64,000 nt of DNA, from the NCBI GenBank assembly GCA_052389435.1, contig JBQTIB010000076.1, forward strand, positions 22,106 through 86,105, given 5' to 3'. Made by a program: the position numbers and the translations under genes. Shown piece by piece: positions 17,152-26,940 of this stretch (position 1 is the stretch's first letter; each line of letters starts with the position of its first letter). A model generated the notes under the pieces. It was not told the origin of the DNA. It ran no database searches and saw nothing but the letters and a program-made list of their open reading frames with translations. This DNA comes from JBQTKD01 sp052389435. GTDB lineage: Bacteria; Actinomycetota; Actinomycetes; Sporichthyales; Sporichthyaceae.

Positions 17152-17736
17152 TCAGACCGCAGCGATGAGTGCCTCGGCGATACGGCGCGCGGTGATGGCG
17201 GCCTTCGGGTCCCGATCCAGCTGCGAAGCCACAATCGCGCCGTCGTAGACGTTCGTCAGCGCGTCGGCGAGTGACTGCGGGTCGGCTAGCCCGCACTCGG
17301 TGGCCAGCTCGGTGAACAGCGTTCGCGTCCAGTGGCGGGTGTGAGCGGTGACCTTGCCGACCGGGTCGCAGGAGCGCGTCTCGCCCGGGGCGGCCAGGAA
17401 CGGGCAGCCACGCCAGCCGGGGGTCGCGAACAGTTCGGCGAGGGAGTCGAACACCGCGAGGATCTTCGCCCTCGGGTCGACCTGCGCGTTCACGTGCCGG
17501 GTGATCCGGTCCACGCGCATGTCGTGGCGTCTCATCAGGTAGGCCTCGATCAGGCCGTCCTTGCTGCCGAACGCGCTGTAGAGCGTCGCCTTCGCGACGC
17601 CGGCGTGCTCGATGACCCGATCGATTCCGACGCTGTTGACGCCCTCGGCGTAGAACAGCTCGTCCGCCGCGCGCAGCAGGCGGTCCCGCGCGCTGCGCAC
17701 CGGCTGTTCGGCCGGGGTCACGGCCAAGGTCTCCAT
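17152..17736 (-). CDS. TetR-family transcriptional repressor
   Basis: A 194-residue TetR regulator. The N-terminal helix-turn-helix runs from ~residue 15 (RDRLLRAADELFYAEGVNSV) through VAKATLYSAFGSKDGLI; the ligand-binding part contains GCPFLAAPGE, a frequent pattern in this subgroup. Start ATG 17736. It faces the MFS gene across 94 bases holding a double palindromic operator, so it very likely represses itself and the transporter and is released by a transporter substrate. Confidence 0.92.
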   Translation of the reverse strand: METLAVTPAEQPVRSARDRLLRAADELFYAEGVNSVGIDRVIEHAGVAKATLYSAFGSKDGLIEAYLMRRHDMRVDRITRHVNAQVDPRAKILAVFDSLAELFATPGWRGCPFLAAPGETRSCDPVGKVTAHTRHWTRTLFTELATECGLADPQSLADALTNVYDGAIVASQLDRDPKAAITARRIAEALIAAV

Positions 17737-17741
17737 ATCGG

Positions 17742-17799
17742 TTGACACTAACAGACAGGTCTGTCTATTCTCAAGTACCCAGACAGACCTGTCTGTTAG
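17742..17799. promoter_or_regulatory. Twin TetR operators over the MFS promoter
   Basis: Two exact inverted copies of a 19-mer, CTAACAGACAGGTCTGTCT at 17748-17766 and its reverse complement at 17781-17799, are 14 bases apart. Each contains ACAGAC-NN-GTCTGT, a typical TetR half-site pair. TTGACA (17742-17747) and CTATTC (17765-17770), 17 bases apart, form a good promoter for the rightward gene with the operator in the spacer. Confidence 0.85.
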
Positions 17800-17830
17800 T
17801 TGGCTGGAAGTACCCGCAAGGGGGACACCC

Positions 17831-19039
17831 GTGGCCACCGTTGCCATCTCCGCCGCCCGGACCATGCCGATGCGGCTCGGCCCGAGGGCCTCCTTCGGCC
17901 TGCTCGTCTCGCTGGCCGTCAGCTTCCTGGCCGCCGCGAGCGTGCCGACGCCCCTGTACGGGGTCTACGCGCAGCAGTGGGGGTTCTCGGCGATCGTCGG
18001 CACCGAGGTGTTCGCGGTCTACGCGTTGTCGGTGCTCGCCGCGCTCCTGACGATCGGCAGGCTGTCCGACCACATCGGCCGCCGTCCGCTGCTGCTCGCG
18101 GCGATCGCTGCGCAGGTCGTCGCGCTCGTGCTCTTCGTGGCGGCCGGCGGCGTCGCGACGCTGTTCGTGGCCCGGTTCATCCAGGGCGTCGCGACCGGCG
18201 CGGCCATCGGCGCGATGGGCGCGGGGATGCTCGACCTCGACGGAAGGCGCGGCCCGCGTTTCAACGCGGTGGCTCCCATGGTCGGCACCGGACTCGGCGC
18301 CGTCGTGTCCGGGGCGTTCATCCAGTACCTCCCGGCGCCGACCCACCTGATCTACGTCGTGGTGCTGGCGATCTTCGTCGTCCAGGCCCTGCTCGTGTTG
18401 GCGATGCCCGAGACGGTGACCCGGCGTCCGGGAGCGCTGGCCTCCACGCGCCCGACCTTCGCGGTGCCGCGTGCCCTGCGCGGACCGGTATGGGCCGCGG
18501 CGCCCGCGCTGATCGCGACCTGGTCGATGGCCGGGCTCTACGGCTCGCTCGGCCCGGCCCTGGTGCAGCGGGTGTCCGGGTCGGGAAACCACGTTCTCGG
18601 CGGCTCGGCACTGTTCGTCCTCGCGCTCGGCGGGGCCGCGGTGGTGCTGCTTCTCGACGGCGTCGAACCGCGGAAGTTGATGCTGTTCGGGATCGCCACC
18701 CTGTTCGTCGGCGTCGGCATCACGCTGCCCGCCGCGAGCGCGTCGGCCACGGGCTTCTTCCTTGCGGCACTGGTCGCCGGCGCCGGGTTCGGCGCGGCCT
18801 TCCAGGGCGCGTTGCGCACCATCGTCGGTCAGGCCCAGGCACACGAGCGGGCGGGCGTCCTGTCTGTGCTGTTCGTCTTCTCCTACCTGGCCTTCGGCAT
18901 CCCCGCGGTGATCGCCGGCGTACTGGTCACCCAGACCGGAGACATCCTGACCACGCTCTACCTCTACGGCTCCACGGTCATGCTGCTCTCCGCGCTGGCC
19001 GGCGGGGCGATGCTGCGCCAGGGCACGCGTGCAAGCTGA
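17831..19039 (+). CDS. MFS efflux transporter
   Basis: A 402-residue major facilitator with about 12 membrane segments. The loop 2-3 motif is GRLSDHIGRRPLLL, with TPLYGVYAQQWGFS near the N-terminus, as in drug/sugar efflux permeases. GTG start with AAGGGGG upstream. Paired with the divergent TetR gene, so probably an inducible exporter of a toxic compound; the substrate is not deducible. Ends 11 bases from the convergent HNH gene. Confidence 0.9.
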   Translation: MATVAISAARTMPMRLGPRASFGLLVSLAVSFLAAASVPTPLYGVYAQQWGFSAIVGTEVFAVYALSVLAALLTIGRLSDHIGRRPLLLAAIAAQVVALVLFVAAGGVATLFVARFIQGVATGAAIGAMGAGMLDLDGRRGPRFNAVAPMVGTGLGAVVSGAFIQYLPAPTHLIYVVVLAIFVVQALLVLAMPETVTRRPGALASTRPTFAVPRALRGPVWAAAPALIATWSMAGLYGSLGPALVQRVSGSGNHVLGGSALFVLALGGAAVVLLLDGVEPRKLMLFGIATLFVGVGITLPAASASATGFFLAALVAGAGFGAAFQGALRTIVGQAQAHERAGVLSVLFVFSYLAFGIPAVIAGVLVTQTGDILTTLYLYGSTVMLLSALAGGAMLRQGTRAS

Positions 19040-19050
19040 CTGACCGGTCG

Positions 19051-20439
19051 TCAGCCGGACTCTTCCTCGGCTACGTGGCCGGTGGCGCGGTCCTCGCCGA
19101 GCAGGGTCGGGGGGCGGGTCCGGTAGATCTCGCCGGTCGGGGTGGTGAAGGTCAGGGTTCCGTCGGGGTCCTGGACGAGCTTCCATCCGGGCAGGTGCTT
19201 GAGCTGGTGGTGCAGCTTGCACAGGCAACTGAGGTTGATCCGGATGGTGCGTCCGCCGATGCGGAACTCGACGGTGTGGTCGATCTCGGTGGTGTGGGCC
19301 TGGCGGCGACAGCCCGGCCAGCGGCAGGTCTGATCCCGGGTGTGGACGAAGTCGGTCAGGCGGACCGAGGGGGCGTAGGTGTCCGCGCCGACGTCGAGCA
19401 GGTGCCCGGTGTCGGGGTCCTCCAGCAGCCGTTTCCACTGGTTGTCGCCCGCGATCCGGCGGCACACCTCGGCGGGGATGGGTCCGTGGCCGGGAATGTG
19501 CCCGTCCTCGTCGCCGATTCCGAGAACGGTCCCGAGCGGGACGACGACGCGCACCTGGTAGGAGATCCGGTCCTGCCCGCCGGGGTTGCGCAGCAGGTCC
19601 AGCAGGGCGTCGGCGCGGAGGGCGTCGATGCCGCGCAGGTCGTCGGAGGTCTGTGCCTTCTTCGCCGCCTGGGCGACCGTGTCGAGGATCCCGAACGCCG
19701 CAAGCGCCTCCTCCGAGGGCAGGACCGCGTGCAGGGCGAACATCCCGTCGCCGAGGTTGCGCAGCTCCACCCGCCGATCGGCACGCGCCTTGGCCTCCCG
19801 GCGGCGCACGGCGTCCCTGTCGGCCCTGCGCACGCAGCGGCGGACCAGCTCCCGGAACCGGCCGGCGGTACGCCCCGCGGCCTGCGCGAGCGCCGCGGCC
19901 TCGACGCCTCTGCGCAGCTCCGGGCTCAGCTGCTCGGTCTGCTCCAGCAGGATCAGGGCCTTGGCCTTGGAGATCAGTCCCGCCTCCAACGCGTGGAGGG
20001 TTTCCGGGCAGCGCTCCAGGAAGGACTCGGCCAGCACGACGAGCCGCTCGGCCTCGCCCGGGGTCAGGTCGAGCTTCAACGCGACCTGTGACCACGCCGA
20101 CCGCCGGGCGAACTTTACGGACTTGATCCGCCAGGCCTCCGCCTCGGCCTGCGACAGGCCGCGCGCACGGGCGTCGCCCGCAGCGGCCTCTTCGGCCAAC
20201 TGAACCAGGTCGGCCACGTACGCACCGACCTCCCGCAGTTCCGTACCGAAGAAGCTGGACCGGGCGCAGTGCGTGCGCTCGATCTCGGACATCGCCGGCC
20301 GGGGCCACTGTTCGATCGAGGCGGGGTCCAATGCGAACGGGTCCCACGGATCCCGCTCGTCGCCGACGAACGTGCCGTTCTCGTCCAGCCGATGCTCGAG
20401 CAGCGCGAGGATGCGGTCGTCGAGGCTGGCGGCTTCCAT
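19051..20439 (-). CDS. DUF222/HNH endonuclease-like protein (13E12 type), under SOS control
   Basis: A 462-residue member of the actinobacterial DUF222 family with a C-terminal HNH nuclease: CRWPGC, then TEIDHTVEF and LCKLHHQLKH supply the metal-binding cysteines and histidines. Residues ~60-300 are the helical DUF222 region. Start ATG 20439; a GTG at 20463 would add eight residues. Such genes are often multicopy in actinobacteria and several mycobacterial 13E12 copies are LexA-regulated (established). A perfect SOS box lies 43 bases upstream. The function is unknown; a role in DNA damage or mobile DNA is inferred. Confidence 0.85.
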   Translation of the reverse strand: MEAASLDDRILALLEHRLDENGTFVGDERDPWDPFALDPASIEQWPRPAMSEIERTHCARSSFFGTELREVGAYVADLVQLAEEAAAGDARARGLSQAEAEAWRIKSVKFARRSAWSQVALKLDLTPGEAERLVVLAESFLERCPETLHALEAGLISKAKALILLEQTEQLSPELRRGVEAAALAQAAGRTAGRFRELVRRCVRRADRDAVRRREAKARADRRVELRNLGDGMFALHAVLPSEEALAAFGILDTVAQAAKKAQTSDDLRGIDALRADALLDLLRNPGGQDRISYQVRVVVPLGTVLGIGDEDGHIPGHGPIPAEVCRRIAGDNQWKRLLEDPDTGHLLDVGADTYAPSVRLTDFVHTRDQTCRWPGCRRQAHTTEIDHTVEFRIGGRTIRINLSCLCKLHHQLKHLPGWKLVQDPDGTLTFTTPTGEIYRTRPPTLLGEDRATGHVAEEESG

Positions 20440-20481
20440 GGATCGAGTATCGACCAGCGACACGACTAGTTCAAGGCATTT

Positions 20482-20497
20482 TCGAACTGGTGTTCGA
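20482..20497. promoter_or_regulatory. LexA (SOS) box
   Basis: TCGAAC-TGGT-GTTCGA is a perfect match to the actinobacterial LexA site TCGAAC(N4)GTTCGA. It lies upstream of the leftward HNH gene, next to AT-rich TATATC-like sequence on that strand that may be its -10. Confidence 0.85.
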
Positions 20498-20533
20498 TAT
20501 ATTTGTGTTCCGGGTTCGGTGCGACCGCAACCG

Positions 20534-20962
20534 TCAGCGCAGGGCGAAGTCGGCGAAGTCGAAGCCGGGCACGACGACGCAACTGACGAGGACCTCTTCG
20601 GGGCCGGCGGGCCGGGCCGCCTGCCAGACTCCGGGCGGCGCCAGCAGTTGGGGCGCCTGACCGGCTGCGACGTCCGGACCGAGCAGAAGTTCTGTCGGCT
20701 CGCCCGGCTCGGGTCCGTCCCCGCCGAGGCTCAGAACGAGCGGCCCACCGCGGTGCCAGAACCACAGCTCGGCCGAACGTACCGTGTGCCAGGCGCTTCG
20801 CTCGCCGGGAGCGAGGAGGAAGTAGATCGCCGTGCCGGCGCTGCGCCGACCGTCGTAGTCCGGCAGGTCCAGCGTCCGCTCCGACCGCCACGTTTCCCGA
20901 AACCATCCGCCCTCCGGGTGCGGGGCGAGGTCGAGCAGTTCGGCGAGCGGAGGGCGCGTCAT
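20534..20962 (-). CDS. Cupin_5 family protein
   Basis: A 142-residue single cupin barrel of the YML079-like Cupin_5 family. The signature pieces are LDLAPHPEGGWFRETWRS at the start, AIYFLLAPGERSAWHTVRSAELWFWHRG and WQAARP. Start ATG 20962. The ligand and reaction are not established for the family. It is transcribed leftwards upstream of the HNH gene but the SOS box lies between them, so they probably have separate control. Confidence 0.85.
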   Translation of the reverse strand: MTRPPLAELLDLAPHPEGGWFRETWRSERTLDLPDYDGRRSAGTAIYFLLAPGERSAWHTVRSAELWFWHRGGPLVLSLGGDGPEPGEPTELLLGPDVAAGQAPQLLAPPGVWQAARPAGPEEVLVSCVVVPGFDFADFALR

Positions 20963-21032
20963 GTCCGGCAGTATCGCCCCGGCGACCCTGACGAGGGGCA
21001 GGCGCGGCAGTACTCCGGAAAGAGATGGGCCC

Positions 21033-21506
21033 ATGGGATCCGCTCGGCGACGCCGCCACGCGCCCGTGATCCGAAAGCCGATGTGGGCTCGCGCAGGAAA
21101 TCTCGTGATGAGCGTGGGGGGCGGGATGCTCCTGGTCGGCGCGGGCTTCCAGGACGGCGGCTCGATGCGGGTGGTCGGCCTCGTGCTCGCCGTCCCACTG
21201 CTCGCGCTCGGGCTACGCGGCTGGTTCCTACGGATCGAAATGGGCGACCCGGTACGCATCGTCAACTGGATTCGCATCGTGGAGGTCCCTCGAGCGGACA
21301 TCCGGCGTTTCTCCTACGAGAACGGGCATGGCCTGTTCGTCGACCTGGGCTGCGAGCGAGTTGCGGTCCAGGCGTTCTCGGTTGCGATGCGCGGCCGGAA
21401 CCTGCAGGGGGCGGGTCTGCGTGCAGTCGGGGAGTTGGAGGCGCTTCGCCGGGAGTGGGCGGACGCGGCCGGTTCGCCCCCGGCGGGCTCGAACCCCGCG
21501 GAGTAG
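21033..21506 (+). CDS. Small membrane protein with bacterial PH-like domain
   Basis: A 157-residue protein: basic start, two adjacent membrane segments (~residues 20-60), then a short soluble part with the beta-rich pattern GDPVRIVNWIRIVEVPRADI and a closing helix with LEALRREW, resembling bacterial PH-like domains. The ATG at 21033 has GGAAAGAG upstream; longer in-frame starts from 20961 lack a ribosome site and overlap the divergent cupin start. The function is unknown. Confidence 0.65.
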   Translation: MGSARRRRHAPVIRKPMWARAGNLVMSVGGGMLLVGAGFQDGGSMRVVGLVLAVPLLALGLRGWFLRIEMGDPVRIVNWIRIVEVPRADIRRFSYENGHGLFVDLGCERVAVQAFSVAMRGRNLQGAGLRAVGELEALRREWADAAGSPPAGSNPAE

Positions 21507-21548
21507 CCTGCCGAAGGGCTTCTCAAGTCCCCGATGGAGGCGACCACA

Positions 21549-23297
21549 GTGACCACTCACGACCGCGAGTTCGATCTGGTCATCCGCGGCGGCACCCTCG
21601 CCGACGGGACCGGGGCGCCGCTGCGGACCGCCGACGTCGCGATCCGCGACGGGCTCGTCGCCGAGGTCGGGGCGGTACAGGGCCGTGGGCACCGGGAGCT
21701 CGACGCCGCCGGGCTGATGGTCTCGCCCGGCTGGGTCGACGTGCACACGCACTACGACGGCCAGGCGACGTGGGACACCCGACTCGCGCCGTCCTCCGAC
21801 AACGGCGTGACCACGGTGGTGTTCGGCAACTGCGGCGTCGGGTTCGCGCCGGTGCGCCCGCAGGAGCACGAACGGCTGATCGCGTTGATGGAGGGCGTCG
21901 AGGACATTCCCGGCACCGCCCTGCACGAAGGTCTGAAGTGGAACTGGGAGGGCTTCCCCTCCTACCTCGACGCGCTCGAGGCCCTGCCGCACGACATCGA
22001 CATCGCCACCCAGCTCCCGCACGCGGCGCTGCGCGTGCACGTCATGGGGGACCGGGGCGCGGCGGGCGAAGACGCCACCGACGCGGACATCGCGGAGATG
22101 TCCGCGCTCGTCGAGGAGGCGGTGCGCGCCGGAGCGCTCGGGTTTTCGACCTCGCGCTCGACCAACCACAAGTCCTCCAACGGCGACCCGACGCCGTCGC
22201 TGACCGCGAGCGAAAAGGAACTGCTCGGCCTCGCCGACGGCCTCCGCCGCGCGGGAACCGGCGTCATGCAGCTGCTGTCGGACTTCGCCGACGTGGACGC
22301 CGACTTCGCGTTGGTCCACCGGATGGCCGAGCTCTCCGGCCGTCCGCTGTCCATGACGCTGGCTCAGCAGCTCGCCTTCGCCCGCCCCGACGACCGGGTT
22401 CCGTACGCGGAGATCCTCGACCGCATGGCGCTCGCCCGCGCGAACGGGGTGCACCTCACCGCGCAGGTTGCGCCCCGTGCCATCGGCCTGATGATGGGCC
22501 TCGAGGCGACGCTGCACGCGTTCATCGCCAACCCCGTCTACGCCGAGATCGCCGGCCTTGCCTTCGAGGAGCGCATCGCCGCGCTGAACACTCCGAGCTT
22601 CCGAGAGCGCCTGCTCGCCGCGGGCGGCAAAGCGGACCCCTCCAAGCTCGGCGGGGGACTGGTGACCCGCTTCGACCGCATTTTCGCCCTCGGCGACCCG
22701 CCCGAATACGAGGCGCCGCGCGAGGCGAGCATCGCCGCGCGGGCGGCGGTCGTCGGCGTCTCCCCCGAGGAGTTGGCCCTGGACCTGATGCTCGCCGACG
22801 GCGGGCGGGGCCTGCTCTACCTGCCCGCCGCGAACTACCTCGAATGGAACTTCGACGTCGTCCGGGAAATGCTCGTCCACCCCTGCGCGGTGCCCGGTCT
22901 GTCCGACGGCGGGGCGCACGTCGGCACGATCTGCGACGGCGCCTTCCCCACCTACCTGCTGTCCTACTGGGGACGTGACCGTCCGTCAGGTCGGCTGCCC
23001 ATCGAGTGGATCGTCGCCCAGCAGGCCGCCGCGACCGCGCGCCTCGTCGGCCTGAACGACCGCGGCGTGCTCGCTCCGGGGTACCGGGCCGACGTGAACG
23101 TCGTCGACCTCGAGACCGTCGGGGTCAGGCGGCCGCACATGGTCGCCGACCTGCCCGCGGGCGGGAAGCGGTTCCTGTCGCCCGCGACGGGGTACCGCCA
23201 CACGTTCGTCGCAGGGGTCGAGATCCAATCGGGCGGCGAACCGACCGGAGCGCTGCCCGGCCGACTGATCCGCGGTCCCCAGCCCGCCCCGGCCTAA
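21549..23297 (+). CDS. D-aminoacylase / N-acyl-D-amino-acid deacylase family amidohydrolase
   Basis: A 582-residue metal-dependent amidohydrolase that removes acyl groups from N-acyl-D-amino acids. The metal site HxH is in GWVDVHTHYDGQATWD, with VVFGNCGVGFAP, GALGFSTSRS, the catalytic-style SDGGAHVG, and GVLAPGYRADVNVVD at the end. I chose GTG 21549 because GGAGG lies 8 bases before it; ATG 21534 in frame would add five residues. Its last codons and stop are part of a four-fold 19-bp repeat. Substrate specificity cannot be read. Confidence 0.88.
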   Translation: MTTHDREFDLVIRGGTLADGTGAPLRTADVAIRDGLVAEVGAVQGRGHRELDAAGLMVSPGWVDVHTHYDGQATWDTRLAPSSDNGVTTVVFGNCGVGFAPVRPQEHERLIALMEGVEDIPGTALHEGLKWNWEGFPSYLDALEALPHDIDIATQLPHAALRVHVMGDRGAAGEDATDADIAEMSALVEEAVRAGALGFSTSRSTNHKSSNGDPTPSLTASEKELLGLADGLRRAGTGVMQLLSDFADVDADFALVHRMAELSGRPLSMTLAQQLAFARPDDRVPYAEILDRMALARANGVHLTAQVAPRAIGLMMGLEATLHAFIANPVYAEIAGLAFEERIAALNTPSFRERLLAAGGKADPSKLGGGLVTRFDRIFALGDPPEYEAPREASIAARAAVVGVSPEELALDLMLADGGRGLLYLPAANYLEWNFDVVREMLVHPCAVPGLSDGGAHVGTICDGAFPTYLLSYWGRDRPSGRLPIEWIVAQQAAATARLVGLNDRGVLAPGYRADVNVVDLETVGVRRPHMVADLPAGGKRFLSPATGYRHTFVAGVEIQSGGEPTGALPGRLIRGPQPAPA

Positions 23298-23355
23298 CCA
23301 GCCCGCCCCGGCATAACCAGCCCGCCCCGGCTTAACCAGCCCGCCCCGGCTTAAC
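23280..23355 (+). repeat. Four tandem 19-bp units spanning the D-aminoacylase stop codon
   Basis: Units of CAGCCCGCCCCGGCNTAAC start at 23280, 23299, 23318 and 23337, differing only at one base (C, A, T, T). The first contains the gene's terminal codons and TAA; the others repeat a TAA in successive frames. A fifth partial CAG follows. Confidence 0.92.
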
Positions 23356-23446
23356 CAGTGCGTCCCATGTGGGAGATGTGACCGGGGTGGTTGGTGAGTT
23401 GCGACTCTCCCGTGTCGATCTTCCGGTGATCTTCCCAGGCCGGCGA

Positions 23447-23452
23447 TAGAAT
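23447..23452 (+). promoter_or_regulatory. Possible metK -10 box
   Basis: TAGAAT is a good -10 candidate ~65 bases before metK, without a clear -35. The leader (23356-23516) shows no SAM riboswitch that I recognise. Confidence 0.3.
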
Positions 23453-23516
23453 CCTCGCTGGCGTAGCGCCCTGTTCCGCTGCCCGTCTACCTGTTGGTCA
23501 CCACCCTGGGAGCACT

Positions 23517-24710
<1,194 letters not shown>

Positions 24711-24719
24711 GGCACTTCG

Positions 24720-24759
24720 AAGGGGCCCCGACCGGTCATCGGGCGGGGCCCCTTCCTTT
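24720..24759 (+). terminator. Rho-independent terminator after metK
   Basis: Perfect 11-bp stem AAGGGGCCCCG (24720-24730) / CGGGGCCCCTT (24744-24754), 13-base loop, followed by CCTTTG. Begins 10 bases after the metK stop. Confidence 0.85.
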
Positions 24760-24811
24760 GGGCCGACACGGGAGACGTCATCTTTCAGGTCCGCCGCGTA
24801 CGGTGCATCAG

Positions 24812-26011
24812 ATGAGCACGACGGGGGCAGCGGCTCGGCGACGCTGGGCGGTGGTGCTGGCGGGAATCGCCGCGCTCTGCTCCGTGCCGGGCCTGCTGCA
24901 CCTGCTGCCCGCCGATGCCGGGACCGTCGACCTCGCGACCCTGCGCTCGCGCATCCTCGCCGCCGACCCCGAGCACTCCGGGTACGCCGAAACCGTCGGC
25001 TCGCTCGGCCTTCCGGACCTGCCCGCCATCGACGACGTGGGCTCGCTGCTCGGCGGGCGCAACCGCCTGCGGGTGTGGCACGAATCCGATCGCGCCTGGC
25101 GAGTCGACGTCCTGACGACGGCCGGCGAGCGTGGCCAGTACGCGACCGCCGGCGGCACGACGACGTGGAACTACGAGGAAGACCTCCGAGTCGACCTCAT
25201 CGGCTTCCCCGGTCTGCGGACGCCGCGGCCCGCGGACCTGCTGCCGCCCGCGCTGGCCCGGCGGCTGATCTCCGCGGCCGGACCCGACGCGGCCCTCGAA
25301 CCGCTGCCTGCCCGCCGGGTCGCCGGAGTGGCAGCCGGGGGTCTGCGGGTGCGGCCCAAGGACGCGGACACCACCGTCGGGTTCATCGACGTCTGGGCCG
25401 ACCCGCGCACCGCGCTCCCGGTCGCGGTCGACGTAACAGGGAAGGGCGGCGGCCCGGCCGACCTGCGCTCCGCCTTCCACGACCTCGCCCAGGGCGCCGA
25501 CGCCGTCCCGGCCGGACGAGTCGACCCGCCGCCGGCCACGCACTCCCAGTACGCGGTCGCCGACGCCCCGCAGGTCAGCGCCGTCCTCGACGAACGGGTC
25601 GTCGACTCGCTCCCGAACCGCCTGGCCGGGCGCGCGGCCCAAAGCCCGGACGACGAGGCCCCGCGCGCGCTGCGCGTCTACGGCTCCGGGCTGGCAGGCT
25701 TCGCCGCGCTGCCGCTGCCGCCCGGCCTGGACCGGCGCATCTTCCGGGCCGCGCGAGTGGGTGGCGCGAGCGTTCAGCCGCTCGTCACTGCCACCCCCAC
25801 GCCGACGGCCCCCGCCTCGATCGCGGCTTCGATCCCCGGGCTGGACAACGTCCCGCAGACCGCGGTGATCCGCACGACGCTGCTGACCCTGGTCATCGTC
25901 ACCGACACCGCCGACGGGGCCGGCTACCTGCTCGCCGGACCGGTCCTGGAGAGCGTTCTGCTCGGCGCGGCACGGGAAATCGCCGTCGCGGCCGAGAGGC
26001 GGAACTCGTGA
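24812..26011 (+). CDS. LolA/RseB-like secreted protein linked to an ABC exporter
   Basis: A 399-residue protein with an N-terminal membrane/signal segment (residues ~11-32). The body resembles the LolA/LppX/RseB half-barrel fold: RNRLRVWHESDRAWRVDVLT, GGTTTWNYEEDLRVDLIG and FIDVWADPRTALPVAVDV follow the strand pattern of lipoprotein carriers. Its stop overlaps the ABC ATPase start, so it works with that transporter. In a monoderm it cannot be a LolA in the strict sense; I infer it accepts a lipid or lipoprotein at the membrane face, or senses envelope stress. The homology call is by pattern and moderate. Confidence 0.65.
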   Translation: MSTTGAAARRRWAVVLAGIAALCSVPGLLHLLPADAGTVDLATLRSRILAADPEHSGYAETVGSLGLPDLPAIDDVGSLLGGRNRLRVWHESDRAWRVDVLTTAGERGQYATAGGTTTWNYEEDLRVDLIGFPGLRTPRPADLLPPALARRLISAAGPDAALEPLPARRVAGVAAGGLRVRPKDADTTVGFIDVWADPRTALPVAVDVTGKGGGPADLRSAFHDLAQGADAVPAGRVDPPPATHSQYAVADAPQVSAVLDERVVDSLPNRLAGRAAQSPDDEAPRALRVYGSGLAGFAALPLPPGLDRRIFRAARVGGASVQPLVTATPTPTAPASIAASIPGLDNVPQTAVIRTTLLTLVIVTDTADGAGYLLAGPVLESVLLGAAREIAVAAERRNS

Positions 26012-26940
26012 CGACGGTCGTCCGCACGCAGGGACTCACCAAGCGCTTCGGCCACGTGCTGGCCGTCGACGACGTCGACCTGAACATCGAAGCCGGCGAG
26101 ACCTTCGGCTTCCTCGGCCCCAACGGCTCCGGCAAGACGACGGTCGTGCGCATGCTTCTCGGCCTCGTCTACGCGACGGCCGGAGAGATCGAGGTCCTCG
26201 GCGAGCCCGTGCCCAAACGGGTTCAGCACGTGCTGCCGCACATCGGCGCGCTCGTCGAGGGTCCGGCCGCCTACGGGCACCTGTCCGGACGTCGCAACCT
26301 CGCCCTGCTCGACGCCATGGGGCACGCCGGTCCGCGCCGGACCCGCAGACAGCGCGTGCAGGAGGTCCTCGAACGCGTCGGGCTCGGCGGCGTCGACGAC
26401 CGTCCGGTGAAGGCCTACTCGCTCGGCATGCGCCAACGCCTCGGCCTCGCCGCCGCGTTGCTGTCCCCGCCGCGGCTGCTGATCCTCGACGAGCCGACCA
26501 ACGGCCTCGACCCGCGCGGCATTCAGGAGGTCCGAGCCCTGCTCTTCGAGCTCAACGCAGCCGGCACCACGGTGTTCCTGTCCAGCCATCTGCTCTCCGA
26601 GGTCGAGGCGTCCTGTCGCCGGGTCGGCATCGTCGACCGTGGCCGGCTGCTGCTGCAGGACTCCCTGGGGAACCTGCGAGCCCCGACCGGCCGGGTCCTG
26701 GTCCAGACCCCGGACGCCGACCGCGTCGTGGCACTGCTCGACGGCCGAGTGATGCACCGCCAGGCGGATCGCCTCGCCATCCGCAGCGACGACCCCGCCG
26801 CCCTCACGGCGCAGCTCGTCGGCGCCGGCCTGCGCGTCGTCGGCGTCGAGGTCGAGCGCCGCACGCTCGAGGACGTCGTGCTCTCGGTCTCGGGCGTCGG
26901 CAACGACCGCCTCGACCGACCCGTGGAGGTGGCGCCGTGA
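26008..26940 (+). CDS. ABC transporter ATPase (CcmA/exporter type)
   Basis: A 310-residue ATPase of the ABC-2 exporter class: Walker A GPNGSGKTT, signature YSLGMRQRLGLAAALL, Walker B LLILDEPTNGLDP and switch LSSHLLSEVE. The C-terminal ~90 residues are the accessory domain common in these proteins. GTG start overlapping the LolA-like gene; its stop overlaps the permease start (GTGA). Confidence 0.92.
   Translation: MTTVVRTQGLTKRFGHVLAVDDVDLNIEAGETFGFLGPNGSGKTTVVRMLLGLVYATAGEIEVLGEPVPKRVQHVLPHIGALVEGPAAYGHLSGRRNLALLDAMGHAGPRRTRRQRVQEVLERVGLGGVDDRPVKAYSLGMRQRLGLAAALLSPPRLLILDEPTNGLDPRGIQEVRALLFELNAAGTTVFLSSHLLSEVEASCRRVGIVDRGRLLLQDSLGNLRAPTGRVLVQTPDADRVVALLDGRVMHRQADRLAIRSDDPAALTAQLVGAGLRVVGVEVERRTLEDVVLSVSGVGNDRLDRPVEVAP

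Noticed and set aside
23280..23355. CRISPR array
   Set aside because: Units are contiguous with no spacers; the same holds for 37931-37975 and 3335-3379.
23356..23516. SAM riboswitch ahead of metK
   Set aside because: No recognisable SAM-I, II or IV core sequence in the leader.
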